This document shows positions 1 through 8,388 of a stretch of DNA of 64,000 bases, piece by piece. Source of the stretch: Pseudalkalibacillus hwajinpoensis (lineage in GTDB: Bacteria; Bacillota; Bacilli; Bacillales; Guptibacillaceae); assembly GCF_039851965.1 (NCBI RefSeq), contig NZ_CP156674.1, positions 3,348,001 through 3,412,000 of the forward strand. Direction: 5' to 3'. The notes beneath the pieces were generated by a model. That model had not been told where the DNA came from and searched no databases. It saw nothing but the letters and a program-made list of their open reading frames with translations. The position numbers and the translations under genes were made by a program. Within the stretch, counting starts at the first letter, position 1, and every line of letters starts with the position of its first letter.

Positions 1-498
1 CGAATTGCAGTTGGGTCAGAGAACCCAGTGAAGATCAATGCGGTGAAAGCTATTTTTGGTAATGATGTGCAAGGTCTAACTGTTCCCTCAGGTGTTTCTG
101 AGCAACCGTGGGGTGATGACGAAACTCTTTTAGGTGCAAAAAATCGCGCAGTATCAGCTCTAAGAGAAGCGCAAGCGAATATAGGAATTGGTCTTGAAGG
201 CGGTGTGCAGTTGATCGGTGAAACGCTTTATGTGTGTAACTGGGGAGCGCTTGTTGATGAAGAAGGCCTGGAGATCGTAGCTGGGGGAGCAAGGTTTCCT
301 CTTCCTGAAGAGATAAAGAAGCAGTTAGCTCTGGGAGAAGAATTAGGTCCAGTTATTTCCAGGTTTGAAAGCAGGGCAGATGTTAACAAAAAGGAAGGCG
401 CAATAGGTATTTTTACCGACGGCGCCATTAGTCGCACGGACATGTATGAACAAATTATTCAGATGTTGTTCGGGCAATATAAGTTTTACTCGAGTTAA
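1..498 (+). CDS. DUF84 / inosine-xanthosine triphosphatase family protein (5' end cut by window)
   Basis: The open frame enters from base 1 and ends at TAA 496-498, so the start codon lies outside the window; the GTG at 28 is internal. The first residues, RIAVGSENPVKINAVKAIF, form the signature N-terminal strand and loop of the DUF84 (YjjX-like) family, whose members hydrolyse non-canonical purine NTPs such as ITP and XTP and so keep inosine out of nucleic acids. NIGIGLEGGV and AIGIFTDGAISR fit the same ITPase-like fold. The gene converges on ytoQ, and the two share the TTAA at 495-498 as overlapping stop codons. The family call is firm; the substrate is inferred from the family. Confidence 0.8.
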   Translation, partial: RIAVGSENPVKINAVKAIFGNDVQGLTVPSGVSEQPWGDDETLLGAKNRAVSALREAQANIGIGLEGGVQLIGETLYVCNWGALVDEEGLEIVAGGARFPLPEEIKKQLALGEELGPVISRFESRADVNKKEGAIGIFTDGAISRTDMYEQIIQMLFGQYKFYSS

Positions 499-941
499 TT
501 TGTTTCGAAAATGTAAGATAGCGCCTGCAGCGCCTGTTCAGGTGATTCCACGACAACCTGCGCTTTATTTGAGAGTTCTTTCAGTGGATGATGCAATGAC
601 TCGGGACGGATCAGAATGAGTGGCTTTTGAAGCGCTATGGCTGTTGATGCATCCATCGCACTATTCCATTGCTTGTATTTTTCACCAAATAACGCAATGA
701 CAACATCTGATTTATTGAGAAGCACCTGGGTTCTGAGGTTGTTTATTTCCGAGGCTGCTTCATCCTTAAAGATTGCATTGGGCTGTTTTCCTTTTATTTC
801 TTCGCCAATGTTGTCAGAGCGATCATGATTTTCCATTGGACCTACAAAGTGAATAGGAAGATCGAGCTTCTTAGCTTCCTGTTTCATATCATCACGCCAG
901 TTATCATGAATTTGTCCTGCAAGATAAACGGTCAATTCCAC
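495..941 (-). CDS. ytoQ: YtoQ family protein (nucleoside 2-deoxyribosyltransferase-like fold)
   Basis: The 148-residue product begins MELTVYLAGQIHDNWRDD, which I recognise as YtoQ. I chose the GTG at 941 because a strong AAGGAGG lies 8 bases upstream; the longer TTG-initiated frame at 959 would place its start inside that ribosome site. The N-terminal YLAGQIH strand and loop, and SDVVIALFG later on, resemble the nucleotide-binding pocket of nucleoside 2-deoxyribosyltransferase-like proteins. The biochemical role of YtoQ is not established. It converges on and overlaps the DUF84 gene. Family call confident, function unknown. Confidence 0.85.
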   Translation of the reverse strand: MELTVYLAGQIHDNWRDDMKQEAKKLDLPIHFVGPMENHDRSDNIGEEIKGKQPNAIFKDEAASEINNLRTQVLLNKSDVVIALFGEKYKQWNSAMDASTAIALQKPLILIRPESLHHPLKELSNKAQVVVESPEQALQALSYIFETN

Positions 942-1086
942 TAGTAACGCCTCCTTCAATATTGCTAACGGTGTTATTGTAGCATGAGTTAGAAATGATT
1001 TCCCAATAATCTGAATCCGCTATAAAGCTTAACTATGAGCTTTTGTGTATACTAAAAAAGGATCAATTGTCTGGAAGGAGAGAAAG

Positions 1087-2100
1087 ATGAAAGCATTTTT
1101 AGAACGAAAGGGAATAATCATCTCACCGCAAGTTTACTTTGTAAAAGCGCTCAGTTATATGGCGCTTGGATTATTCTCATCCCTTATTATTGGACTTATT
1201 CTTAAAACCGTTGGAGAAAATGTATCATTCCTTGCGTTTCTTATACCAACGGGGGAACTTGCAATGAGCTTGATGGGTCCTGCTATAGGGGTGGCCGTAG
1301 CTTATGGTCTTGGAGCACCTCCACTCGTATTGTTCTCCGCTGTACTTGCTGGTGCTGCTGGTGCAGAGCTTGGTGGACCAGCAGGCAGTTATGTAGCGGC
1401 TATTGCTGCAGCAGAAGCAGGGAAACTCGTTTCAAAATCAACAAAGCTTGATATCATTGTAACGCCACTAGTTACAATTTTTGCAGGATATGGCACAGCT
1501 GCATTAGCAGGACCGGGAATCAATAAGTTTATGACTCAGTTTGGTTCGCTTATCATGTGGGCTACCGAACAGCGTCCCATCCTCATGGGTGTGATTGTAG
1601 CAATACTCATGGGGATCGCCTTAACAGCCCCTATTTCAAGTGCTGCAATTGCAATTATGCTTGGTTTAGAAGGAATTGCTGCAGGTGCTGCAACGATAGG
1701 ATGTGCTGCTCAAATGGTTGGCTTTGCGGTATGCAGTTACCGAGAAAATGGATTTGGCGGCTTGATCGCTCAGGGCATTGGTACCTCCATGCTGCAAGTA
1801 GCAAATATTGTTCGAAATCCCTGGATTCTCGTTCCACCAACTTTAGCAGGAGCGGTTCTTGCACCGATTGGAAGCGGATGGCTTGGGTTATTAAACAATT
1901 CAGCTGGTGCTGGGATGGGGACGAGCGGATTTGTTGGACAAATCATGACAGTCAATGTAATGGGCCCAAGTGGAAATGTGTGGATGGCGATCATCATGTT
2001 GCATTTTATTGGACCGGCCATCATAAGTCTGCTATTATCCGAATTAATGAGAAAAAAAGGGCTTATTCGTCCTGGAGATATGAAAATAAGTACCGAGTAA
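1087..2100 (+). CDS. PTS EIIC-like membrane protein (PTS_EIIC_2 type), orphan
   Basis: A 337-residue, very hydrophobic protein with about eight to ten membrane segments rich in Gly and Ala (for example SLMGPAIGVAVAYGLGAPP and PLVTIFAGYGTAALAGPG). It resembles the EIIC-like permeases annotated as PTS transporter subunit IIC. ATG 1087 is chosen because GGAAGGAGAG sits just upstream; an upstream in-frame start has no ribosome site. No EIIA, EIIB or sugar-metabolism gene is adjacent, so sugar phosphorylation through this protein alone is not supported; it could be a permease for a small solute. It is followed 16 bases later by ytpP, so co-transcription is possible. Fold moderately sure, substrate unknown. 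Confidence 0.65.
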   Translation: MKAFLERKGIIISPQVYFVKALSYMALGLFSSLIIGLILKTVGENVSFLAFLIPTGELAMSLMGPAIGVAVAYGLGAPPLVLFSAVLAGAAGAELGGPAGSYVAAIAAAEAGKLVSKSTKLDIIVTPLVTIFAGYGTAALAGPGINKFMTQFGSLIMWATEQRPILMGVIVAILMGIALTAPISSAAIAIMLGLEGIAAGAATIGCAAQMVGFAVCSYRENGFGGLIAQGIGTSMLQVANIVRNPWILVPPTLAGAVLAPIGSGWLGLLNNSAGAGMGTSGFVGQIMTVNVMGPSGNVWMAIIMLHFIGPAIISLLLSELMRKKGLIRPGDMKISTE

Positions 2101-2116
2101 TCATAGGAGGATCATT

Positions 2117-2431
2117 ATGAAGAAATTTGATAAACATGAAGAGTATTTGGAAGCTATTAAAGAAGGAAAATCAGTTTTATTGTTCTCAGCAAACTGGTGC
2201 CCAGATTGTAGAGTGATTGAGCCGTTTCTTCCGGAACTTGAAGAAAAGTATTCTGAGGTAGATTTCTACTATGTAGATCGAGATGATCACATTGAACTCT
2301 GTCAGGAAATGGACATCTTTGGGATTCCAAGTTTTGTCGCATTTCATAATGGGGAAGAAACTGGTCGTTTTGTAAGTAAGCAAAGAAAAACGCAGGAAGA
2401 GATCGAAGAATTTCTTGAAAGTGTTAAGTAA
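2117..2431 (+). CDS. ytpP: Thioredoxin-like protein YtpP
   Basis: A 104-residue single-domain thioredoxin fold with the active-site motif WCPDC (Cys28 and Cys31) after the strand SVLLFSANW, and the cis-proline loop FGIPSFVAF near residue 75. It lacks a signal peptide and should act in the cytoplasm as a dithiol oxidoreductase; its partners are not known from the sequence. An AGGAGG precedes the ATG by 8 bases. Size and position before ytpQ and ytpR match B. subtilis YtpP. A strong terminator follows directly, so ytpQR needs its own promoter. Confidence 0.88.
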   Translation: MKKFDKHEEYLEAIKEGKSVLLFSANWCPDCRVIEPFLPELEEKYSEVDFYYVDRDDHIELCQEMDIFGIPSFVAFHNGEETGRFVSKQRKTQEEIEEFLESVK

Positions 2432-2441
2432 TGACCCAACG

Positions 2442-2469
2442 AAGCTATGCCTTGCATAGCTTTATTTTT
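2442..2469 (+). terminator. Intrinsic terminator after ytpP
   Basis: Eight-base-pair stem AAGCTATG / CATAGCTT with a 5-base loop, followed by TATTTTT. Confidence 0.8.
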
Positions 2470-2494
2470 GTATTCTAGTTTTTCATGGTATGAT
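2468..2494 (+). promoter_or_regulatory. Candidate sigma-A promoter for ytpQR
   Basis: Extended -10 TGG-TATGAT ending at 2494. The -35 is weak (TTGTAT at 2468-2473, 15-base spacing), so the call rests mainly on the extended -10. It lies between the ytpP terminator and the ytpQ start at 2532. Confidence 0.4.
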
Positions 2495-2531
2495 AAAAGT
2501 GACATCTCAGGACGTTTAGGGTGGTGAAAAT

Positions 2532-3329
2532 ATGGAACCAAAAGATTTAAAACAATTGCTTGAGAAACGACTTCAGAATGAAGATCGTGAGCTTACATAC
2601 AACAAAAAAGAAGAAAAACTTCGAATAGAGGATAAAGAGACTGGCAAAGGAATGAGTCTTGGTCTTAAAGGGCTCTCAGCGAAGTATGAAGAACGAAAAG
2701 AAAAGCTTTTAGATGAGGTTGTTCATCATGTAGAAGAAACACTAAAGGCGATGAAAAACTCTCAGGAATTAAGCGGTAGTGAAAATCGTATTTATCCTGT
2801 CATCCGTTCAGGTTCTTTTCCTTCAGAAACCGAGGCAGGTGTCCCATTTGTATTTAATGAGCACACCGCAGAAACGCGAATTTATTATGCTCTTGACCTG
2901 GGGAATTCTTATCGTTTAGTTGATGAGAAATGGCTGCAGAAAGAGAACTGGACGAAAGAGTCGCTCCACGAGATCTCGTTGTTTAACCTTCGTGGACTAT
3001 CAACTAATATGAAAACGGACACCGTTGCAGGTAATACGTTCTATTTCTTAAATACTAACGATGGCTATGATGCAAGTCGAATTTTAAATGATTCGTTACT
3101 TGAACGCATGGCAAGCGAGGCGAAAGGTGAACTTGCTATAGCTGTTCCACATCAAGACGTCTTGATTTTTGCTGATATTGAAAATGAACGTGGCTATGAT
3201 GCACTTGCTCAGCTTACAATGCATTTCTTTTCAAGTGGACTTGTCCCTGTAACAGGGCTTCCTTTCATGTATGAAGATGGAAAGCTCGAACCGATATTTA
3301 TTATGGCAAAGAATAAACCAAAAAAATAA
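2532..3329 (+). CDS. ytpQ: DUF1444 family protein YtpQ
   Basis: A 265-residue cytoplasmic protein of the DUF1444 family, identified by length, position between ytpP and ytpR, and its general sequence. The first 80 residues are charged and helical; the C-terminal half holds FYFLNTNDGYDASRIL and the conserved-looking AIAVPHQDVLIFADI. There is no signal peptide or membrane segment. The ATG follows AGGGTGGTGAAAAT. The 26-base gap to ytpR, with no terminator between them, points to co-transcription. Function is unknown in any species that I can recall. Confidence 0.85.
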   Translation: MEPKDLKQLLEKRLQNEDRELTYNKKEEKLRIEDKETGKGMSLGLKGLSAKYEERKEKLLDEVVHHVEETLKAMKNSQELSGSENRIYPVIRSGSFPSETEAGVPFVFNEHTAETRIYYALDLGNSYRLVDEKWLQKENWTKESLHEISLFNLRGLSTNMKTDTVAGNTFYFLNTNDGYDASRILNDSLLERMASEAKGELAIAVPHQDVLIFADIENERGYDALAQLTMHFFSSGLVPVTGLPFMYEDGKLEPIFIMAKNKPKK

Positions 3330-3355
3330 TCACTGGTAAAAGGAGTACAGGAACT

Positions 3356-3964
3356 ATGAATATGTTTTACAACAAAGAAGGCGTCGGCGACACTCTTATT
3401 GTAACAATTGGAAGTACGGAACGCGGGGATAAAGCTGTTTTGCGAAATGGGAATGTTGCTCGGATTTACAGTAAGGAAACCAACCAAACGATCGGGTATA
3501 ATCTTTTTCATTTTTCAAGTGTTCGACAGTTAACAACTTCAGGGCTCGTTCAAGAAACGGAAGAGCTTGTGTCAGCTGTTAACGCAAGCATTAAAGAAAA
3601 TGGCTTTAAGGATGAATTGGTATTCGATGCTTCACCTAAATTTGTTGTTGGATTTGTTGAGGAAATGGAAAAACATCCGAATGCTGATAAGTTGAATATT
3701 TGTCAGGTGAATGTTGGAGAAGAGAAGTTGCAGATTGTTTGCGGTGCACCGAACGTGGACGAAGGTCAGAAGGTGGTCGTTGCTAAGGTCGGTGCAGTCA
3801 TGCCATCAGGTATGATCATTAAGGATGCAAGTTTACGTGGTGTAGAATCAACAGGAATGATTTGCTCTGCTAGAGAACTCGATCTTCCGGATGCCCCTCA
3901 AGAAAAAGGTATTCTTATCCTTCCTGATGATTATGAAATTGGTTCTGAATTCAAAACCTACTAG
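3356..3964 (+). CDS. ytpR: tRNA-binding domain protein YtpR
   Basis: A 202-residue protein with two parts: an N-terminal YtpR-specific domain (about 1-90) and a C-terminal EMAP-II/Arc1p-like tRNA-binding OB-fold (about 95-200) shown by VGFVEEMEKHPNADKLNICQ and IVCGAPNVDEGQ. The same OB-fold occurs at the N-terminus of bacterial phenylalanyl-tRNA synthetase beta chains, which explains frequent misannotation; here no synthetase domain is present. It probably binds tRNA or another nucleic acid in trans. An AGGAG lies before the ATG at 3356. Its stop codon is inside the terminator stem. Confidence 0.87.
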   Translation: MNMFYNKEGVGDTLIVTIGSTERGDKAVLRNGNVARIYSKETNQTIGYNLFHFSSVRQLTTSGLVQETEELVSAVNASIKENGFKDELVFDASPKFVVGFVEEMEKHPNADKLNICQVNVGEEKLQIVCGAPNVDEGQKVVVAKVGAVMPSGMIIKDASLRGVESTGMICSARELDLPDAPQEKGILILPDDYEIGSEFKTY

Positions 3965-3988
3965 AAATTTTCTAGTAGGTTTTTTCTT
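3955..3988 (+). terminator. Intrinsic terminator of the ytpQR unit
   Basis: Thirteen-base perfect stem (AACCTACTAGAAA and its complement) with a tiny loop, then TTTTCTTT. The left arm includes the ytpR stop codon. Confidence 0.88.
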
Positions 3989-4157
3989 TACGATCTTGCA
4001 GGTATAAAGAAAGTGGAACTTTTTAATGATTTCCGACGTAGAAGTACTTTTTTTTACGAAAGATTTTAGAAATAGCCTTACAATCAGAGGAGAGTTTCCG
4101 ATAAAATAGAAGGATAGAGTGACGATAAAAGGGCTTAATTAGAAAAGGTGATAGTAA

Positions 4158-6905
4158 TTGGATAATAATTGGATTAAAAAAGTATGGAATAGATTGTTTG
4201 ATCTTGAAGGAGAAGAAGAAGAGGAACCGGTTGAAAAAAATAAGAATGAAGCACCAGGACTGAAACAGGAACATCGAGTGGACCGAAAGCATTCAATCGG
4301 TCGGATGGAAAGTGCTAATCGGAAAAACGAGGCCCGGGTTGTTCATCAATACCCACGAGAAGGAAATTTTCGTTTTCCATTAATTCCTGATCATTCTAAT
4401 AATAGAATACCTAAAAAACAAAACAACAATGATACTGAACGAAATCAAACTGGGAACCCCAAAAAGCATTCGCATGTTGACCAGTCAAGTTTTTCTGCCC
4501 CTAAAAAGCCGATTACTGGTAATTCAACACGTAAGGTTGATACTGATTCAACCCAGAAGGGGCAGAGCAAAAAGTTCTCAGGTGTGAACTTCAAGCCTTC
4601 CGATATTCCTTCACCAATTTATGGATTTAGTAAGCGGCCCGTTGTGGAGAAGATGGAAGAGGCTGCTAAAAGTTCGGAAGAGAGCCGTTACACACCGCTG
4701 CAAGAGCATAAAATGATTGATAAATTAATCGATGATACTGAAAAGTATTCCCCTGAAAATGAATCCATGACAGTTTCTAAAGGGACGGATGAACAGATTC
4801 AGAACGATCTACCATTCAGTGTAACCAGAAAAGTTGATCCTGTAGAACCTGTTGATCAAATCGATAACTCTGAACCTGTACAAGTAACTTCTAATTCCGT
4901 AGAAAATACAACTGATGGCACGTATCAGGAGAATGAGCATATTCAAGACATGGAGGATCAGGTAGTTGAAGTAGAACATGTGATAGAACGCGAACCTGTT
5001 CAACAGGCAGAAACCGATCAGGATGACTCATCAGCTTCAACGAGCAAGCCTTTACTACAGGAAGAAGAGTCAGAAGCAAATGCTGAACCATTCATTAATG
5101 ATTATGAAGCCATAGTAGATGAAAAGCATGAGCCGCAACAGGAACTTCCAGTTGAAGTGTCGTTTAATTCTATGGATATAGGTGTATCTTCCGAGTTAAC
5201 TCTTTCTAGGGAATCTGAAGAAGAAACGGAAGGGTCCCAGGCTGATGAGCCTCATATTGACCTCCAGGACGAGGAAGTACAGGAGTCTGAAAATCAGCAG
5301 ATGGAGAAGAATCAACTTCTTAATCCAGAGAATCAGCGTGAAGAGAGTAGAGAAAGAGAGAAGCCGGAAGTGTCAGGAAAGCGTGAGGAGAGTAGGCCAA
5401 AGCCTCAGGTTCCTTATAATGTCATGATGCTAGCAAATGATCGCAGACAACTTACGAGAAAGCCCGGTTCCTCTGCTGAATATAAACTGCCGCCTATTTC
5501 ACTGCTGGACATTCCTCCTCGTAACGAGGGAAGTGACGATCAGTGGCTGGAAGATCAGAGAGAGTTGCTCGAATCAACTCTTGAGAATTTCAATGTTCAA
5601 GCAAAAGTGGTTGGTGCTACTATGGGACCGACCGTGACTCGATTTGAAGTTCAGCCAAGCCCGGGAGTAAAGGTAAATAAAATCACTAATTTGAGTGATG
5701 ATATTAAGCTTAGCCTCGCTGCTAGAGATATTCGAATGGAAGCACCTATTCCGGGAAAGAATGCAATCGGCATTGAAGTGCCAAATCCAACGAGTAAGCC
5801 AGTATTTATTCGTGAAATTGTTCGAAGCGGTGCTTTCCAATCAGAAGGTTCGCTCTTAAATGCAGCGCTCGGATTTGATATTGCAGGAGAAGCAAAGATA
5901 ACGGATATTCAAAAAATGCCGCATGGATTAATTGCAGGTGCCACTGGTTCAGGTAAAAGTGTTTGCATTAATTCCATTCTTGTCAGTCTGTTATTGAAAG
6001 CAAATCCTAATGATGTGAAAATGATGTTGATTGATCCCAAAATGGTGGAACTTGCGCCATACAACGGCCTTCCACATCTCGTGACACCGGTTATTAACGA
6101 TGTAAAAGAAGCAACGACCGCATTAAAATGGGCAGTTGATGAAATGGAAGAACGTTATGAGAAGTTTGCTGCAGCTGGTGTTCGAGACATAACACGCTAC
6201 AACGAACGCGCAATCAACCACGGTGAGCCACAGCACAAACTTCCATATATCGTTATTGTGATTGATGAACTTGCTGATTTAATGATGGTGTCTCCTCAAG
6301 ATGTAGAAGATGCTATTTGTCGTATCGCACAGAAGGCAAGAGCTTGTGGTATTCACTTGCTTGTAGCAACGCAGCGACCGTCAGTTGATGTTATTACAGG
6401 ATTGATAAAAGCAAATATTCCAACGCGAATTGCCTTCTCAGTATCTTCACAGATTGACTCTAGAACGATTCTAGATACAAGCGGGGCTGAAAAGCTTCTA
6501 GGTAAAGGAGATATGCTCTGTCTTGAGAACGGATCCTCAAAACCCGTTCGATTACAAGGGAACTTTGTATCGGATGAAGAGATTGAGCGCGTCACTTCGT
6601 TTGTAAGGAAACAACGAAAGCCGAATTACTTAATCCAAAAAGAAGATTTAATGAAAAAGCAGCAGTATAATGACCAGGAAGATGATTTGTTTGAAGAGGC
6701 ATGTATGTGGGCAATAGATCAGGGACAGGCTTCATCCTCAGCACTGCAAAGACGTTTTCGAATTGGATTTAACCGAGCGGCAAGGTTAATCGAAATGATG
6801 GAAGAACGCGGGTTAGTCTCTGAAGCGATGGGTAGTAAGCCTAGAAGTATTCTATTAAGTAAATCTGATTTTGAAGAAACCTACCTTAAAGATATGCACG
6901 TTTAG
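4158..6905 (+). CDS. sftA: DNA translocase SftA (FtsK/SpoIIIE family)
   Basis: A 915-residue ATP-driven DNA pump that, in B. subtilis, clears chromosomal DNA from the closing septum; unlike SpoIIIE it lacks membrane segments. Residues 1-430 form a long acidic, Gln/Glu-rich linker of low complexity. The motor follows: Walker A GATGSGKS at 594-601, the Walker B strand IVIVIDELAD near 700, and LLVATQRPSVDVITG. The C-terminal winged-helix gamma domain (about 845-905, SSALQRRFRIGFNRAARLIE) should read KOPS/SRS-like guide sequences. The start is TTG 4158, after AAAAGGTGATAG. Length is close to the 952 residues I recall for B. subtilis SftA. It is monocistronic, with terminators on both sides. Confidence 0.93.
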   Translation: MDNNWIKKVWNRLFDLEGEEEEEPVEKNKNEAPGLKQEHRVDRKHSIGRMESANRKNEARVVHQYPREGNFRFPLIPDHSNNRIPKKQNNNDTERNQTGNPKKHSHVDQSSFSAPKKPITGNSTRKVDTDSTQKGQSKKFSGVNFKPSDIPSPIYGFSKRPVVEKMEEAAKSSEESRYTPLQEHKMIDKLIDDTEKYSPENESMTVSKGTDEQIQNDLPFSVTRKVDPVEPVDQIDNSEPVQVTSNSVENTTDGTYQENEHIQDMEDQVVEVEHVIEREPVQQAETDQDDSSASTSKPLLQEEESEANAEPFINDYEAIVDEKHEPQQELPVEVSFNSMDIGVSSELTLSRESEEETEGSQADEPHIDLQDEEVQESENQQMEKNQLLNPENQREESREREKPEVSGKREESRPKPQVPYNVMMLANDRRQLTRKPGSSAEYKLPPISLLDIPPRNEGSDDQWLEDQRELLESTLENFNVQAKVVGATMGPTVTRFEVQPSPGVKVNKITNLSDDIKLSLAARDIRMEAPIPGKNAIGIEVPNPTSKPVFIREIVRSGAFQSEGSLLNAALGFDIAGEAKITDIQKMPHGLIAGATGSGKSVCINSILVSLLLKANPNDVKMMLIDPKMVELAPYNGLPHLVTPVINDVKEATTALKWAVDEMEERYEKFAAAGVRDITRYNERAINHGEPQHKLPYIVIVIDELADLMMVSPQDVEDAICRIAQKARACGIHLLVATQRPSVDVITGLIKANIPTRIAFSVSSQIDSRTILDTSGAEKLLGKGDMLCLENGSSKPVRLQGNFVSDEEIERVTSFVRKQRKPNYLIQKEDLMKKQQYNDQEDDLFEEACMWAIDQGQASSSALQRRFRIGFNRAARLIEMMEERGLVSEAMGSKPRSILLSKSDFEETYLKDMHV

Positions 6906-6919
6906 TGCATATCTTTTCT
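6888..6919 (+). terminator. Intrinsic terminator of sftA
   Basis: Twelve-base perfect stem AAAGATATGCAC / GTGCATATCTTT with loop GTTTA, followed by TCTACTT. The stop codon TAG lies at the loop edge. Confidence 0.82.
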
Positions 6920-6921
6920 AC

Positions 6922-6950
6922 TTGTTTTATACAAGCTAGTTCTATATGAT
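6922..6950 (+). promoter_or_regulatory. Candidate sigma-A promoter for the nicotinate phosphoribosyltransferase gene
   Basis: TTGTTT (6922-6927), a 17-base spacer and TATGAT (6945-6950), about 100 bases before the start codon at 7051. The -35 matches only three positions of the consensus. Confidence 0.4.
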
Positions 6951-7050
6951 AAATAGTGTTAAACTAATGATAATTTATAATCAGATAAGTGAATGGTTGA
7001 ACATAGAGAGCTCACATACGAATGACGAAACTACTTGAAGGAGCCCCATT

Positions 7051-8148
7051 ATGAAAGAAATTGAACTTAAAATGCAAGGCAATATTAAAAGGCTAACAAA
7101 CCACACCTTTAAATTTGATGAGCGTGTAAGAGAAGGATGGTTTTCTGCTGTTTACTTTTTGAAAACATGCGAAATTGTGGAAGAGTTCAAGCCTGACAAC
7201 GTGGTAACGATGCAGTTTTTCCAAAAGCACGATGCTGTGCTTTGTGGTTCCGACGAAGCAATCGCGTTAATCAAAACGTTTGCTAAAGATCCAGAATCTC
7301 TAGAAATTCATTCTCTTAAAGATGGAGATAAAATCTCACCCTTTGAAACCGTGCTAAAGATTAAAGGACCCTACCAGAACTTTGGTTTTCTTGAAGGAAT
7401 AATTGATGGTATTCTGGGCAGAAGAACCTCTGTTGCGACGAATGTTTATCATGTAGTGAAAGCAGCCCGTACTTCTGGTATCCAAAAGCCTGTTATTTTC
7501 ATGGGTGACCGAGACGACCATTATACCCAACAGGCAGGCGATGGCTATGCTTCTTACATAGGTGGTTCTACCGCGCAGGCTACACATGCGATGAATGAAT
7601 GGTGGGGTAAGAGGGGAATGGGGACGATGCCCCATGCGCTCATTCAATTGTTTAAAGGAGATGTTGTAGAGGCTTCAAAAGCTTACTATGCGAAATATCC
7701 CGAAGATGAGCTGATTGCGCTTGTTGATTACAACAACGATGTTGTAACAGATGCTCTTCGAGTTGCGAGAGAGTTTGGCGATACGTTAAAAGGTGTTCGC
7801 GTAGATACATCTCGTACGATGGTTGACCAATATTTCTGGCGCAACCCGGATGTTCTTGGAACGTTTGATCCTAGAGGTGTTAATGCAGAACTGATTTTTG
7901 CATTAAGAGATGCCCTTGATCGAGAAGGGTACGACCACGTCAAAATAGTAGTCAGCGGGGGCTTTACGGAAGAGAGAATTAGAACGTTTGAATCTCAAAA
8001 CGTTCCGGTAGACATTTATGGAGTAGGCAGCAGTTTGCTAAAAGTTGACATTGGTTTTACGGGAGATAACGTTATTCTTGATGATGAACCCGAGGCAAAG
8101 GCAGGGAGAAAATATCGAGATAACCCGCGCTTAGAGCGTGTTGAATAA
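7051..8148 (+). CDS. Nicotinate phosphoribosyltransferase family protein (short type)
   Basis: A 365-residue cytoplasmic enzyme of the nicotinate/nicotinamide phosphoribosyltransferase superfamily, which makes NaMN from nicotinate and PRPP for NAD salvage. It is the shorter form, not the roughly 490-residue PncB. Visible family signatures are the N-terminal YFLKTCEIVEEF, the substrate-loop region GRRTSVATNVYHVV, FMGDRDDHYTQQAGDGYA with GGSTAQATH, VRVDTSRTM, and the phosphate-binding end VSGGFTEERIRTF plus YGVGSSLL. GAAGGAG precedes the ATG. It sits alone between terminators, next to sftA and murC. The exact substrate should be confirmed, since related proteins differ in base preference. Confidence 0.85.
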   Translation: MKEIELKMQGNIKRLTNHTFKFDERVREGWFSAVYFLKTCEIVEEFKPDNVVTMQFFQKHDAVLCGSDEAIALIKTFAKDPESLEIHSLKDGDKISPFETVLKIKGPYQNFGFLEGIIDGILGRRTSVATNVYHVVKAARTSGIQKPVIFMGDRDDHYTQQAGDGYASYIGGSTAQATHAMNEWWGKRGMGTMPHALIQLFKGDVVEASKAYYAKYPEDELIALVDYNNDVVTDALRVAREFGDTLKGVRVDTSRTMVDQYFWRNPDVLGTFDPRGVNAELIFALRDALDREGYDHVKIVVSGGFTEERIRTFESQNVPVDIYGVGSSLLKVDIGFTGDNVILDDEPEAKAGRKYRDNPRLERVE

Positions 8149-8149
8149 G

Positions 8150-8181
8150 AAAAAAGACAGGAACAAACTCCTGTCTTTTTT
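8150..8181 (+). terminator. Intrinsic terminator after the phosphoribosyltransferase gene
   Basis: Twelve-base stem AAAAAGACAGGA / TCCTGTCTTTTT with a 6-base loop and a T-rich end. Confidence 0.88.
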
Positions 8182-8230
8182 GGGCCAAATGTCTTCCTAA
8201 AGAGATTAACTATCCCACCTTTAAGGGACG

Positions 8231-8258
8231 GTAAAACCTACTCTGATGAAGGTTTTAC
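8231..8258 (+). other. Second hairpin in the murC upstream region
   Basis: Perfect 9-base inverted repeat GTAAAACCT / AGGTTTTAC with a 10-base loop, followed by TTTATATT. It lies between the preceding terminator and the murC -10. It may be a back-up terminator or an operator; the sequence does not decide. Confidence 0.5.
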
Positions 8259-8264
8259 TTTATA

Positions 8265-8294
8265 TTGGAGGGCTGTCTCTTTTTGTGCTATAAT
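8265..8294 (+). promoter_or_regulatory. Candidate sigma-A promoter for murC
   Basis: TTGGAG (8265-8270), an 18-base spacer, and a full extended -10, TGC-TATAAT (TATAAT at 8289-8294). The leader to the murC ATG would be about 90 bases. Confidence 0.65.
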
Positions 8295-8388
8295 GTAGTA
8301 TTGAAAAGAAAATCAGCGCATACTTGTAATGACATCATATACTAAAGAAGATTATGTGGAGAAGAAATGAAAGTGTGGAGGTTCTGAA

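Noticed and set aside
1557..2120. Long Cys/Trp-rich frame inside the EIIC-like gene
   Set aside because: Out-of-frame shadow of a membrane protein gene; no ribosome site and unnatural composition.
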